Positions 25,122 to 33,556 are shown, numbered from the stretch's first letter. The stretch is 64,000 nt of DNA from Clostridiaceae bacterium (GCA_009911355.1 QXXE01000001.1:93315-157314), one strand, 5' to 3'. A program made the numbers and translations. The notes: a model not told the origin generated them from the sequence alone.

Positions 25122-26138
25122 TTACTTGATCACAAATTTGAGGTCGGCGCAGTTGCCGCCAGGGATCACGATCGATAAGGTATCATTGACAAGGGCCATA
25201 TTCTGTGTACCAGATGTCTTGGTACCGGTCGTATGCCAACCAGTGGAATCTTTGAAAACAATATCAACACTCTTACGCATTGTATTGCCCCAATCAGGGG
25301 TTAAAATTACCTTACGACCGTTCAAATTCTGAAGTTTGATCTGGTAGACAACGCCAAAGTTTCCCGCGAGCTTGTCCAAGCTGCCCGACTTGTGGGAGAG
25401 GACCGTCGTGTATTCATTGCTGTTTTTGAAATTGCGGTCCGCAGGCCATTCGCCAAGCACAAATGCCGATACTTTGTTTGCATCGACGGTTGCGTTCTTC
25501 TGAACATAGTTCAGCTGGCCGCTGAAATAGCTCGACTGAGCGGCTTCTTCTTTCGCGATGTTGAAATAGGTAGATGCCGCTGTAGTGGTATTGCCATACA
25601 CGATCCGGGCGTATACATTGCCCTTGTTCGAGGTCATACTCAGCTTACCGTCAACCATATTGCCGTTTGGCACATCTTTGTAAAGTACAAAAACGGAAGA
25701 ATTTGCGGGAACAGTCACTGTTGAGGAGGATGACTGGAGGTAGTTCATCACCATGGGCGCAGTCATCAGCTGCTCGCTCTGCTGCGATGCGCCGGAAGCC
25801 GTGCCGATTGCCTTATTATGCAGAGTCAGCGTAGCGGCGGTGCTGTTCCCATTCTGCACAACGATGCCAAAGCGCTTGGTCATGCCAGTGTTGTTATGAT
25901 GGTACAGCTCGAAATCCATACGCTCACCAGCCTTAAAGGTCGTGCCAGCCAGATAACCGTTCGTGCTGTTGCTTTTTGTGATTATTTCCGGGCTGTCCGA
26001 GAACAGGAACCGGCGAGTGACACCGTTCGTGAAGCTGATTCCGCTGTACGACGAGTTTGCCGCACTGGCAGAGGCCATCAGCGAAAATACGGACAGGGCT
26101 GCCAACGCGAGTGCAAAAAAGCGTTTTTTCATTTTCAT
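25122..26138 (-). CDS. Secreted protein of unknown function
   Basis: 338 residues with a clear signal peptide (MKMKKRFFALALAALSVFSL, cut likely after ASA near residue 26). The mature part is rich in serine, threonine and asparagine and beta strands (GTTFKAGERMDFELYHHN, VTVPANSSVFVLYKDVPNG), with no cysteine and no LPXTG sorting signal, so it is probably released or loosely surface-bound. I do not recognise the family. The promoter region (26225-26293) carries a LytTR-like repeat pair, so it may be an agr output, as exoproteins often are. Confidence 0.7.
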   Translation of the reverse strand: MKMKKRFFALALAALSVFSLMASASAANSSYSGISFTNGVTRRFLFSDSPEIITKSNSTNGYLAGTTFKAGERMDFELYHHNNTGMTKRFGIVVQNGNSTAATLTLHNKAIGTASGASQQSEQLMTAPMVMNYLQSSSSTVTVPANSSVFVLYKDVPNGNMVDGKLSMTSNKGNVYARIVYGNTTTAASTYFNIAKEEAAQSSYFSGQLNYVQKNATVDANKVSAFVLGEWPADRNFKNSNEYTTVLSHKSGSLDKLAGNFGVVYQIKLQNLNGRKVILTPDWGNTMRKSVDIVFKDSTGWHTTGTKTSGTQNMALVNDTLSIVIPGGNCADLKFVIK

Positions 26139-26224
26139 AGAGGTTCAACTCCTATGTAAAGATTTTTTTGCAGCTGCAAGCATAGTTTACCGAATCGACC
26201 TGAAATTTCCACGGATATGACTAA

Positions 26225-26293
26225 AATGTAGGTTTTAGAAATAGAATGTTTTGGGATTGCAAAAAAGCTGTTTGGGGAAATTTCAAAAGTGTA
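26225..26293 (-). promoter_or_regulatory. LytTR-type sites and weak promoter of the secreted-protein gene
   Basis: Minus strand: TACACTTTTG (26293-26284) and AACAGCTTTT (26272-26263), 21 bp apart, then a very poor -35 (26253-26248), 17 bp and TACATT (26230-26225). A poor -35 next to activator sites fits activated promoters. Weaker match than the other members. Confidence 0.5.
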
Positions 26294-26315
26294 AATACGA
26301 TTTTCTGAAGAAAAA

Positions 26316-26365
26316 AGCCAGCCCCTTCCGCTTTGTCCAAAAGGATGCAGCGGATGGGGCTGGCT
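26316..26365 (-). terminator. Hairpin with T-run on the minus strand
   Basis: AGCCAGCCCCTTCCGCT (26316-26332) pairs with AGCGGATGGGGCTGGCT (26349-26365) with few mismatches; AAAAAA precedes it on the plus strand, so the minus strand has the T-run. No minus-strand gene lies immediately upstream, so it may insulate the promoter of the secreted-protein gene. Confidence 0.65.
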
Positions 26366-26406
26366 GCGATTTCATTCAATTTTCATAGATGCGGAAGGCG
26401 GTCCTA

Positions 26407-26474
26407 TGCGTTTTTACCTTCAGGACCCGCATTTTTGCAGGTCAGCCGCTTTTTCTCGAAAAATGTGCTATGAT
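26407..26474 (+). promoter_or_regulatory. LytTR-type sites and extended -10 promoter
   Basis: TGCGTTTTTA (26407-26416) and CGCATTTTTG (26428-26437) are 21 bp apart; 31 bp further is the extended -10 TGTGCTATGAT (TATGAT at 26469-26474). The -35 region (CCGCTT) is poor. The TGTGCTATG core is shared with the promoters at 33078 and 33666. AAAGGA and ATG 26508 follow. Confidence 0.6.
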
Positions 26475-26507
26475 GGGGGACAAACAAAGAAAAGGATGTT
26501 ATTTCCT

Positions 26508-26957
26508 ATGCTGATACGAACCGTTTATCTTGCCTGCCAGCTTTCGGAGCCGTCGAGCTTCCGGCCCGAGCTGCTGGAGCGCTGGCCGCTTTCCGCCAGC
26601 AGCGTGGTTTTGCAGATCGATACGCTTGACGACGGGATGGAGCAGCTGCTTCCGCAGGTGCTCCGCCGTTTTGAAAACGCCACATTGCAGTATTTTACGA
26701 TGGATGTTGATGTTTCCGGTGAAAAAAGGCAGTTTTTGCTATCCTTGGAGGACATGGGTGTCAATGTTGAGATCAAGCTGGAGCCTTTGGTCGGAATGTC
26801 ACTTTATGCGGCGGTTCGTCGGTATAAATACCGCATCCCCCGCGCCGACCATGCCCTGATCGTCTATGACCGGATGAACCGCGCCATCAGGGGCGCGATC
26901 AGCAGCGCAAAGAACAGTGGCTGCGATGCCTGCATCCTGTGCTGCGGGAAAGACTGA
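26508..26957 (+). CDS. Hypothetical protein upstream of CapK-like gene
   Basis: A 149-residue soluble acidic protein; I do not recognise it. ATG 26508 has AAAGGA upstream and follows the promoter closely; an earlier in-frame start at 26406 lies within the regulatory sites and is rejected. Features: LERWPLSASSVVLQIDTLDD, then MEQLLPQVLRRFENATLQYF, and a cysteine-rich end GCDACILCCGKD that might bind a metal or a thiol ligand. It precedes the CapK-like ligase by 19 bases in one operon, so a shared role is likely. Confidence 0.6.
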   Translation: MLIRTVYLACQLSEPSSFRPELLERWPLSASSVVLQIDTLDDGMEQLLPQVLRRFENATLQYFTMDVDVSGEKRQFLLSLEDMGVNVEIKLEPLVGMSLYAAVRRYKYRIPRADHALIVYDRMNRAIRGAISSAKNSGCDACILCCGKD

Positions 26958-26976
26958 CAACGAAAAGAGGATGAAA

Positions 26977-28338
26977 ATGAGGACGATTCAAAAACGGATG
27001 ATTGAGCACGTGCTCTATCCTGCAATGGAGCGGTTCCGCGGCAACCGTATCCGCACGAAAACGATGCAGCTGCAAGCCAGCGAACGTCTCCCCGCCGGGC
27101 AGCTGGCGCGGATGCAGGAACAAAAGCTCGCGGCGCTGCTGGAGCACTGCGCGAAGCACGTCCCGGCTTACCGGGTGCTTGGATGGGAGATCGAAGAAAT
27201 CCACAAAGCCCCACTTGCTTTTCTGGCGCAGGTGCCCGTCTTACCAAAAGCGGCTTTCCAGTCTGCGCCGGACCGCTATCTGTCTGACACAGCGGAGCGG
27301 TCCGCGCTGATTGCCAACCGGACAGGCGGCTCGACCGGTGAACCGGTGCATTTCTACATGACGCGGGAGCAGGTCGAAGCCTATGAGGCGGCGCGCTGGC
27401 GCGGGTTATCGTGGTACGGCATTACGCATGGCAGCCGCAGCGTGATGATCTGGGGGAACCCGATCGAGCTGACGCAGAATGCCCAGCGGAAATACCAGCT
27501 TCGGGAACGGCTGCTGAAAAACCGGATCATTCTTTCCGCGTACCAGCTGTCCAGCGATACCGTCCGTGAGAAGGCCGCCGCCATTGAGCACTACCGCCCG
27601 GAGTATCTTTATGGCTACTCCTCGGCGCTGACGCTTTTCGCGGAAATGATGCTGAAAGCAGGCGTTTCGCTGAAATTGCAGCTGAAAGCAGTTGTTTCAA
27701 CCGCAGAAACGCTGACAGCAGCACAAAAACAGGTGCTTGAAAAAGCATTCCGCTGCCCGGTCGCGAACGAGTACGGCGCGCGGGACGCAGGCATCCTCGC
27801 CTACAGCTGCCCGGAGGGGCACCTGCACCTTTCCGCCGAAAACGCACTGATCGAGGTGCTCGACCCGGTGACGCACGCGCCGCTGCCGGACGGCTGCACG
27901 GGCGTGCTCGCGGTGACCGACCTCAACAATTTTGCACAGCCGCGCCTGCGCTATCTGCTGGGCGACGTCGGCTCGCTGGCGGCGGCGCGGTGCAAATGCG
28001 GGCGGACGCTCCCGCTGCTGGGGGCGCTGGAGGGGCGCGAGGACGCAATGCTGGTTGGCGCGGGCGGACAGCTTGTGCATGGCAACGCGATTGGGCAGCT
28101 CATCCGGCGCTATGACGGCGTGCGGCAGTTCCGGTTTATCCAGCATTCCCCCACCAGCGCAACCCTACTGCTTGCACTGATGGTGCCAGATGATGCGCTG
28201 CCCACGCAGGTTACCAGTGAGGTGCAGGCGCTGTTCCCCGACACAGCCATCCGGCTTGAGATCGTGGAGCATATCCCGCCTGCCGCCTCCGGGAAAATGC
28301 GCTACACCATCCGGGAATTTCCACTGCACGATCGTTGA
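26977..28338 (+). CDS. CapK/PaaK-like AMP-binding ligase
   Basis: 453 residues from ATG 26977, chosen for AGAGG six bases before. It belongs to the phenylacetate-CoA ligase/coenzyme F390 synthetase-like branch of adenylate-forming enzymes (CapK in capsule clusters). Motifs: nucleotide loop NRTGGSTGEPVHFYM near residue 115, YLYGYSSALTLFAEM near 212, NEYGARDAGILAYSC near 262, and LRYLLGDVGSLAAARCKCG near 330 with possible metal cysteines. These enzymes activate a carboxylate as AMP ester. Here the substrate is unknown; the setting with LytTR sites and cell-surface genes favours a surface polymer or a small signal. High GC, typical for the island. Confidence 0.8.
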   Translation: MRTIQKRMIEHVLYPAMERFRGNRIRTKTMQLQASERLPAGQLARMQEQKLAALLEHCAKHVPAYRVLGWEIEEIHKAPLAFLAQVPVLPKAAFQSAPDRYLSDTAERSALIANRTGGSTGEPVHFYMTREQVEAYEAARWRGLSWYGITHGSRSVMIWGNPIELTQNAQRKYQLRERLLKNRIILSAYQLSSDTVREKAAAIEHYRPEYLYGYSSALTLFAEMMLKAGVSLKLQLKAVVSTAETLTAAQKQVLEKAFRCPVANEYGARDAGILAYSCPEGHLHLSAENALIEVLDPVTHAPLPDGCTGVLAVTDLNNFAQPRLRYLLGDVGSLAAARCKCGRTLPLLGALEGREDAMLVGAGGQLVHGNAIGQLIRRYDGVRQFRFIQHSPTSATLLLALMVPDDALPTQVTSEVQALFPDTAIRLEIVEHIPPAASGKMRYTIREFPLHDR

Positions 28339-28355
28339 CAATATCGGGGCACAAT

Positions 28356-28387
28356 AAAATGACGCCGGCAAATGTCGGCGTCATTTT
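28356..28387. terminator. Bidirectional terminator between CapK-like gene and agrB
   Basis: AAAATGACGCCG (28356-28367) pairs perfectly with CGGCGTCATTTT (28376-28387). A and T flanks on both sides allow function in both directions, between convergent genes. Confidence 0.85.
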
Positions 28388-28447
28388 ACAGGATCTATGC
28401 TTTGTTTGCAAAGTTGCATAAAAAGGCAGCGCTTTTTGGCAAGGTAG

Positions 28448-28475
28448 TTGACAATTGGGGAAATTTTCGTACAAT
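28448..28475 (+). promoter_or_regulatory. Near-consensus promoter pointing antisense into agrB
   Basis: TTGACA (28448-28453), 16-bp spacer, TACAAT (28470-28475), oriented towards the 3' end of agrB on the opposite strand. No plus-strand gene follows before 29354. It may give an antisense RNA to agrB or a leader for the kinase gene 870 bases away. Confidence 0.5.
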
Positions 28476-28493
28476 AAAAGCAGAGCAAATACT

Positions 28494-29186
28494 TTAGTTA
28501 TCCATATATTTCCGCAGCGAGGCAGTTATTTCGGGTTGATAACTCCAATTTCTGCAAGCGCTTTGCATTGAGCTTATGCCAATGAAGAAAACGCAGGCAG
28601 TAAGGGAATATAACAAATGTTTTTTTACTTCAAGCTTTGACCAGACGGGTTTCTTTTGAATTGCAAGTTGGAATCCGTTAATCACGATTGTACAAAGTAC
28701 CATAGCTATGACAGATGAGTCCATATAAATTGCTATGCCTATTGCCGTACAGGATAAAACAGTGACGATACACTGACCATATTGACGGAACTTTCGTTTT
28801 TGCCGGAGATTGAGAATATTATTGGTATGTTCAACTGGCGCATAATGGTAAATCAGAGCTGCCGCAATCGCGGTCCCGATTATCAAAAAAGTGCTATCTA
28901 CATTCAGGGACATCCAAAGCGCCACTCCATAAAGGCATATTGTTGACACCGTGCAGCATCTGGGGCTTACTGCGTGAAGCCCACCGCAATACCTTCTCAA
29001 AAGCGGAAATGCCACCAAAAATGCAATCGTCTCTCCCGGATAGCCCAAGAGGATGCCTATGCCCAATATGATGCAGACGATTTGGCTTTGATGGAAGGTG
29101 TCACGCAAAGCATAGGTGAAAAGCTCAGATTGCTTTTCTTGCAGGATTCCATTCCGGACGAAATAAGCTGTAATTTTAGCAGCCAT
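28494..29186 (-). CDS. agrB: AgrB-family peptide-processing membrane protease
   Basis: 230 residues with about six hydrophobic helices. The AgrB core RRYCGGLHAVSPRCC near residues 73-87 contains the catalytic histidine and cysteine (His, six residues, Cys). AgrB trims and cyclises the AgrD propeptide into an autoinducing thiolactone. ATG 29186 follows TAGGAG. I find no AgrD-like small ORF next to it on either strand, which is unusual; the kinase gene starts divergently at 29354. Promoter: extended -10 TGCTATAGT near 29222 on the minus strand. Family assignment is firm, specificity unknown. Confidence 0.85.
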   Translation of the reverse strand: MAAKITAYFVRNGILQEKQSELFTYALRDTFHQSQIVCIILGIGILLGYPGETIAFLVAFPLLRRYCGGLHAVSPRCCTVSTICLYGVALWMSLNVDSTFLIIGTAIAAALIYHYAPVEHTNNILNLRQKRKFRQYGQCIVTVLSCTAIGIAIYMDSSVIAMVLCTIVINGFQLAIQKKPVWSKLEVKKHLLYSLTACVFFIGISSMQSACRNWSYQPEITASLRKYMDN

Positions 29187-29353
29187 AATGTGATCACTCC
29201 TATCAGTAAGTTTTGTTCACTATAGCATAAATTCCTTAACAACGCACTAAATTTAAAAAAAGTGCTGCTTTTCAAGTTGAAAACGCATCAAAGCTGGAAT
29301 ATTTAGGAATCCCATCCGACTGGATTTGTAATAGAAAGGATTTCAAGATATCA

Positions 29354-30643
29354 ATGATGACGATTGCTTACATCTCTATCGCAATTGCTGAACTAATCGT
29401 TACAGACATCATCGCAACCAATCTGTTTGAGTGCCCACGCAAACAATTCCCGGTCCCCTGTTTTTTCTATGCAGCATACCTGTTCGTATCTGTAGCGCAA
29501 ATTTCTTTTCACTACATTCTCAATTTTAATTTGCTGGTCTCAACTCTTTTTACAATGAGCGTTTGTATCAGCTATAGAGCGAAATGGAGGCAGCGCGCCT
29601 TAATCGCGCTCCTCTCGGTAGGAATTGGGCTTGCAAGCGAGGGGCTTTTATGGATGCTTGTACGAATTGTGACGGATATAAGCGGTATGGACATTTCACC
29701 AGAGGCAAGTGGCTTTGTAATAACTGTTTTTGCTTCTGCACTTTTAGAAATTGGATTTACAATTTTGCTGTTAAAAATAATCCGATATTTTCGTGTGCAT
29801 ACCCCCTCAATCTATGCTTCAATCATTGCAATTTTTTCAGTTTGTCTCATTTCAATGCTCCTTTTGCTGGTCTCGTTTGCCAATACCTCTTATTTGGTTG
29901 CAGCAATTCCAACAATTATCCTGATTCTGATTGCATTGGCGCTTTGCTGTGGAATTTTTTGCGATCAAATCCGTGTGCAGCAGGAGCGGCTACGATTGAA
30001 TTTTCTGGAAAAGCAGAATCAAGACCAGGTCGCCCATTATACGGCGCTTTACGACCGCAATAACGAGACCCATCGGCTGCGCCATGACCTGCACAATTTT
30101 CTGATCAGCGCGGAGGCGCTGATCGAACTGGGGGACATCGAAAAGCTGAAAGAGCACATTGAAAAGCAGCGGGAAGCCGTGCGGCCGCAGAAATTGACCG
30201 ACACGGGAAACCCGCTGCTGGATGCAGTGCTGTCCGCAAAACAGCACGACTCACCGGAAATTGATTTTCAGATTTTGCTCCCACAGCTGCACTGCGATCA
30301 GATTGACCCGGTGGACACCGCAATGCTGCTTGCTGCCGCGCTGGACAATGCGGTTGAGGGCTGCGCGGACAGTTCTGAACCGTACATTCACATCCGTGTT
30401 GAGCAAAAGGGCAGCATGATTCTTGTGGAGATTCAAAACCCCACGCACAATCACCCAAAGGAGCGTCTCGGGCGGCTGGTCTCGACCAAGCCGGAGCCGG
30501 AAAAGCATGGCTACGGTGTCCTGAGTATGCGCCGGATCGCGGAGCGCTACAGCGGCAACCTGACATGGAGCGCCGAGCACGGCGTTTTTATCCTGCGCGT
30601 TCTGATGCAGGATATCCCGCCGGTCGTGCTGCCGCAAATATGA
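29354..30643 (+). CDS. AgrC-like sensor histidine kinase
   Basis: 429 residues. N-terminal half: six to seven membrane helices (residues about 5-200), as in AgrC receptors for cyclic peptides. Then a coiled linker (QERLRLNFLEKQNQDQ), the H-box THRLRHDLHNFLISAEA near residue 240 with the phospho-accepting histidine, and a C-terminal HATPase_c_5 domain with ALDNAVEGC (N-box) and KHGYGVLSMRRIAERY (G-box). Start ATG 29354 after AAAGG. Its natural partner is the LytTR regulator at 30667-31387, convergent and next to it, which is frameshifted. It would sense a peptide outside the cell and start agr-type signalling. Confidence 0.88.
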   Translation: MMTIAYISIAIAELIVTDIIATNLFECPRKQFPVPCFFYAAYLFVSVAQISFHYILNFNLLVSTLFTMSVCISYRAKWRQRALIALLSVGIGLASEGLLWMLVRIVTDISGMDISPEASGFVITVFASALLEIGFTILLLKIIRYFRVHTPSIYASIIAIFSVCLISMLLLLVSFANTSYLVAAIPTIILILIALALCCGIFCDQIRVQQERLRLNFLEKQNQDQVAHYTALYDRNNETHRLRHDLHNFLISAEALIELGDIEKLKEHIEKQREAVRPQKLTDTGNPLLDAVLSAKQHDSPEIDFQILLPQLHCDQIDPVDTAMLLAAALDNAVEGCADSSEPYIHIRVEQKGSMILVEIQNPTHNHPKERLGRLVSTKPEPEKHGYGVLSMRRIAERYSGNLTWSAEHGVFILRVLMQDIPPVVLPQI

Positions 30644-30666
30644 AGCGTTCCCGCTTGCGCAAAAGC

Positions 30667-31387
30667 CTAGAACACCGGCGGGAGCTGTGGCTTCGCAAAA
30701 TATTGATGGAACTCCTCTAACAGCTTTTTCCGCTGCCGCGTGCTGACCGGGATGCGGATATCCTTGGCACAATAGATGCAGTCGGAACAGATTTTTTGAA
30801 CGTGGTCCGGGTTTACATAGTACCCCTGATGTGTTTTCAGGAAGTGCATTGCTGTAAGCCGCGCTTTTTCCTGCTTCACATTTGTGCGGAACTTATGCAC
30901 GGCGGACATTGTGGTGATGATTATCTCGCCGTAGTAAAACTCTACACTTATGATGTCCTTGATCCGCAGCGTGAGCAGCCGCTCATTTTCCAGAACGTAG
31001 GTAATGTACTGTTTTTCATGCTCCTCAAACAACCGGCTCATCGTGCGCAAAAAAAACCTTTGACTTGACCGGCTTCAGCAAATATTGTGCGCTTTTCAAG
31101 TCAAATGCCTGCGTTACATACTGCGGATAATCCGTGATGAACACCAGCCCGGCCTCCGGGTCTGTCCTGCGCAGGATCATTCCCAACTCAACTCCGGACA
31201 GTCCGGGAAGGTTGATATCGAGCAGGTAAAAATCGAACCGTTCCTTTCGTCCAATTGCGCGGTACAGGCTTTCGCCGGAAGAATAGGGCACGATCTCTTC
31301 AATTTTGTACTTGCCCGCCATTTTCCTCAGGTAAAAGTCGAGGATTTTAGCTTGGGTTACATCATCTTCACAAATGGCTATTCTCAT
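30667..31387 (-). pseudogene. AgrA-like LytTR response regulator, frameshifted at an 8-base run
   Basis: The N-terminal frame (from ATG 31387, GAGGTG upstream; stop 31025) is a receiver domain: AICEDDVTQAKI, YLLDINLPGLSG with the phospho-aspartate, and SAQYLLKPVKSK. The C-terminal frame (31050-30667) is the LytTR DNA-binding domain: EKQYITYVLENE, LRIKDIISVEFYYGE, HQGYYVNPDHVQKI. They join perfectly if one T is removed from the run of eight T (A on the plus strand) at about 31041-31050, giving SKVFLRTMSRLFEE. So the gene is out of frame by one base in a homopolymer. It may be a real off state, transcriptional slippage, or a reading error. Confidence 0.8.
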
Positions 31388-31394
31388 AGTCACC

Positions 31395-31772
31395 TCACCG
31401 CGCCCGTTTGATGTACTTCATAAGATCGAGATTCAACTGAAAAAGAGATTCCAACTCTTCGGTTGTACAGCCGGAAAACAGTGCGTTCAGGCGGTCCAGT
31501 GCCTGCTGCCGCTGTTCGGGCGTACTGTCTGTCTGCACAGGCGCATTTGCTGTGAGCTCGTCCATCGGTAAATTCAGCACCTGCGAGAGTGCAACCAGCC
31601 GTGGAAGCCCACAGCCATGTTCCCCTCTCTCGATTTGCCCCAAATCCTTTTCGGAGATACCAACTGCTTCTGAGACCCGGTTACGGCTCAGCCCTAATTC
31701 CTTGCGGCGCTCCGCCATTTTTCTGCCGCACTCCTTCCAAAAATGATTTCCTGCATTCTTTTCGATATCCAT
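31395..31772 (-). CDS. XRE-family regulator
   Basis: 125 residues; helix-turn-helix of the Cro/CI type: AERRKELGLSRNRVSEAVGI, SEKDLGQIERGEHGCGLPRL (residues about 18-60). The C-terminal half (residues 75-125) is a short helical tail, LDRLNALFSGCTTEELESLF. It is just upstream (7 bases) of the AgrA-like gene and probably co-transcribed with it from a promoter at 31910-31936 (minus strand TTGCAG, 16 bp, TATACT). Confidence 0.85.
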   Translation of the reverse strand: MDIEKNAGNHFWKECGRKMAERRKELGLSRNRVSEAVGISEKDLGQIERGEHGCGLPRLVALSQVLNLPMDELTANAPVQTDSTPEQRQQALDRLNALFSGCTTEELESLFQLNLDLMKYIKRAR

Positions 31773-32134
31773 GTTGACGGGTTCTCCTTCAAAGATAATA
31801 CTTTCATTATCTCAGTTTTTTCTTTTGAAGATAACCCATTTATATTGGTTAAAATAAGCTAATGAAAATAGACTTTATGGACAGAAAAGCTCGCTTTGCG
31901 TACACTGACAGTATAGCAAATGCGGGAAATCCTGCAAGAAAACCTTGAGAATTGCCGTTTTTTCTCTGATAAAGTTAAAAACTTTGTGAAAAAATGTCGT
32001 TCCCACGTGTAAAAGTGCATTCCAGTCGATGTGAAAAGGGCACTCAAAAAGCGCCACAGCCTCGCCAAAAGGGTGGAGGTTGTGACGCTTTTTGATTTTG
32101 TATGAGGAACAAATCGATCTTGTTTATGGCAGCC
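31773..32134. other. Intergenic region: promoter, possible LytTR sites, terminator
   Basis: Contains the minus-strand promoter of the XRE gene (31910-31936), a weaker LytTR-like pair on the minus strand (TGCACTTTTA 32019-32010 and GACATTTTTT 31998-31989, 21 bp apart), and the bidirectional terminator at 32046-32093. No gene seen. Confidence 0.5.
32046..32093. terminator. Terminator after the second LytTR gene
   Basis: An imperfect stem of AAAAAGCG, CACA and CCTC blocks with GGAGG, TGTG and CGCTTTTT, flanked by A and T runs, so it can act in both directions. It follows the minus-strand gene ending at 32135. Confidence 0.7.
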
Positions 32135-32824
32135 CTAGTTCCCCAGGAACTCCGAATATGCTTTCAGGAAGGCACTCCTGCGGCGATAACTGATCGGTAC
32201 TCGGAAATCCGGGGCGCAGACAAGCTCTTTCTGTTCGATCTTTCGGATATAATTCATATTTACAAGGAACCCCTGATGGCACAGGTAAAAAATATTCGGG
32301 TTCAGCGCCTTGCGCGCATCGGCAATCTTCCCGGATATTTCAAGCCGCTGACCGGTCATTTGGATACACAAATGCCGGTAGTAGGATTCTACATAAATAA
32401 TATCCTGGGTCATCAGGCGGTATACCGCGTCGTGGCTGCTGACGCACCAGACCGAATTTTCCTTTTTTCGCCGACGCACGATCCGCTCCAGCTCTACCAT
32501 CAGCAGCTGTTCATTGAGCGGTTTCAAAAGGAACTGCGACACCTGAAGGGTAAACGCTTCTGTGACATATTCCGGAAAAGAAGAGATGAAAACAATGTCC
32601 GCGCCCGGCAGCTTCTTTTTCAGCCGGGACGCCATTTTTGTCCCCAACGTATCCGGCAGCCGGATATCCAACAGGATGATATCATAATATGCGTCTTCTT
32701 CGATCTCCTGCAAAAATTCCCTTCCGGTTGTGAAATAGTCCGCATGGTATCCCGTATTTTGCTCGAACAGGCATTTTAATTTTGTCATGCACGTGAGATC
32801 ATCTTCACAGACCGCTATCCGCAT
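32135..32824 (-). CDS. LytTR-family response regulator
   Basis: 229 residues from ATG 32824 (GGGAGGG upstream); the longer in-frame start at 32893 would lie inside the promoter. Receiver domain with RIAVCEDDLTCMTKL, DIILLDIRLPDTLGTKM (phospho-aspartate) and VSQFLLKPLNEQLL; LytTR domain with VYRLMTQDIIYVESYYRHL and FYLCHQGFLVNMNYIRKI. Intact, unlike the AgrA-like gene, and the best candidate for binding the 21-bp-spaced repeats in this island. Promoter minus strand TTGACT (32886-32881), 17 bp, TATACT (32863-32858). No dedicated kinase is adjacent. Confidence 0.88.
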   Translation of the reverse strand: MRIAVCEDDLTCMTKLKCLFEQNTGYHADYFTTGREFLQEIEEDAYYDIILLDIRLPDTLGTKMASRLKKKLPGADIVFISSFPEYVTEAFTLQVSQFLLKPLNEQLLMVELERIVRRRKKENSVWCVSSHDAVYRLMTQDIIYVESYYRHLCIQMTGQRLEISGKIADARKALNPNIFYLCHQGFLVNMNYIRKIEQKELVCAPDFRVPISYRRRSAFLKAYSEFLGN

Positions 32825-32857
32825 GAATATCCCTCCCTGATACGCCGATACAGGAAC

Positions 32858-32886
32858 AGTATAGCGGATGTTCCGGAAAAAGTCAA
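32858..32886 (-). promoter_or_regulatory. Promoter of the intact LytTR regulator
   Basis: Minus strand TTGACT (32886-32881), 17-bp spacer, TATACT (32863-32858): a strong vegetative promoter. LytTR-like repeats at 32893-32923 abut its -35, so autoregulation is likely. Confidence 0.75.
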
Positions 32887-32892
32887 GTTTCA

Positions 32893-32923
32893 TGCACTTT
32901 CGACAACAAACACGGCAGTTTTT
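32893..32923 (+). promoter_or_regulatory. LytTR-type repeat pair
   Basis: TGCACTTTCG (32893-32902) and GGCAGTTTTT (32914-32923), 21 bp apart, in plus orientation. No clear plus-strand promoter follows at the usual distance; it lies six bases from the -35 of the divergent regulator gene and may control that gene. Confidence 0.5.
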
Positions 32924-33014
32924 TGCAAAAAGGAGTCGACAATTCGATATTTTCCCCTTTCAGCAGGGGCAGCGCGTTTTTGCAGAAAAATGGCAGCCTG
33001 CTCAAAACAGCCTA

Positions 33015-33083
33015 TGCGATCTTGCGCCGAAAAACTACACTTTTGGGGATTTTCTTGTTTCATGGCACGCACTGTGCTATGCT
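33015..33083 (+). promoter_or_regulatory. LytTR-type sites and promoter of the SH3-domain gene
   Basis: TGCGATCTTG (33015-33024) and TACACTTTTG (33036-33045), offset 21; 9 bp; TTGTTT (33055-33060); 17 bp; extended -10 TGTGCTATGCT (TATGCT 33078-33083). The same distances recur at 33603-33671. Confidence 0.65.
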
Positions 33084-33175
33084 TTCGCTGAAGCAAGGGC
33101 ACAGCGGGGCTCCGGAGCGCGATGTACATACCGCTGGCGTGATGCTTCCAAAATGATCGGAAAGGATTGATCCCT

Positions 33176-33556
33176 ATGAAATTCTGTAAGCGCCTGGTCT
33201 CTGGTACTCTGCTCGCGGCGACGCTCGCTGCAAGTATGTCCTCCTTCGCATTCGCAGCAGACCAGCCCGCAATGCAGGCGAAAGCTGCCAGCGAACCCGC
33301 AGCAGAATCTGCGATTATGCCGCGTTCCATGTCCGCAGAGATCACCGGCAATGGCGTCCGTCTGCGCAAGACGCCCGGCCTGAACGGTGTGTCCCTCGGC
33401 CAGATGAACAAAGGCGACTGGGTCACGCTCTGGTGGGATGAGCCGGATTATCTGGTCGAGGCTGACGGGATGACCTGGGTGCATTGCTACAGCCAGCGGC
33501 TTGGCAAAAACGGGTACGTCGCGGCACAGTATGTCGACCTCGAAAATGCCGGCTAA
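33176..33556 (+). CDS. Small secreted bacterial SH3-domain protein
   Basis: 126 residues from ATG 33176 (AAAGGA upstream). Signal peptide about residues 1-27 (LVSGTLLAATLAASMSSFAF, cut after AFA). The mature part has an SH3b-like domain: ITGNGVRLRKTPGLNG, SLGQMNKGDWVTLWWDE and MTWVHCYSQRLGKNGYVAAQ. Such domains bind peptidoglycan or its stem peptides. It lies upstream of the amidase gene and has a similarly built promoter, so both may act on the cell wall under agr-type control. Confidence 0.8.
   Translation: MKFCKRLVSGTLLAATLAASMSSFAFAADQPAMQAKAASEPAAESAIMPRSMSAEITGNGVRLRKTPGLNGVSLGQMNKGDWVTLWWDEPDYLVEADGMTWVHCYSQRLGKNGYVAAQYVDLENAG

Noticed and set aside
28335..28358. A second promoter-like TTGACA followed by ACAATAAAA at the CapK-like stop
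   Set aside because: Spacing between the boxes is only about 13 bp and the bases overlap the stop codon and terminator.
28211..28474. Frame downstream of agrB as an AgrD candidate
   Set aside because: It starts with TTG, runs through the terminator and into antisense of the CapK-like gene, and has neither amphipathic start nor the acidic C-terminal tail of AgrD.
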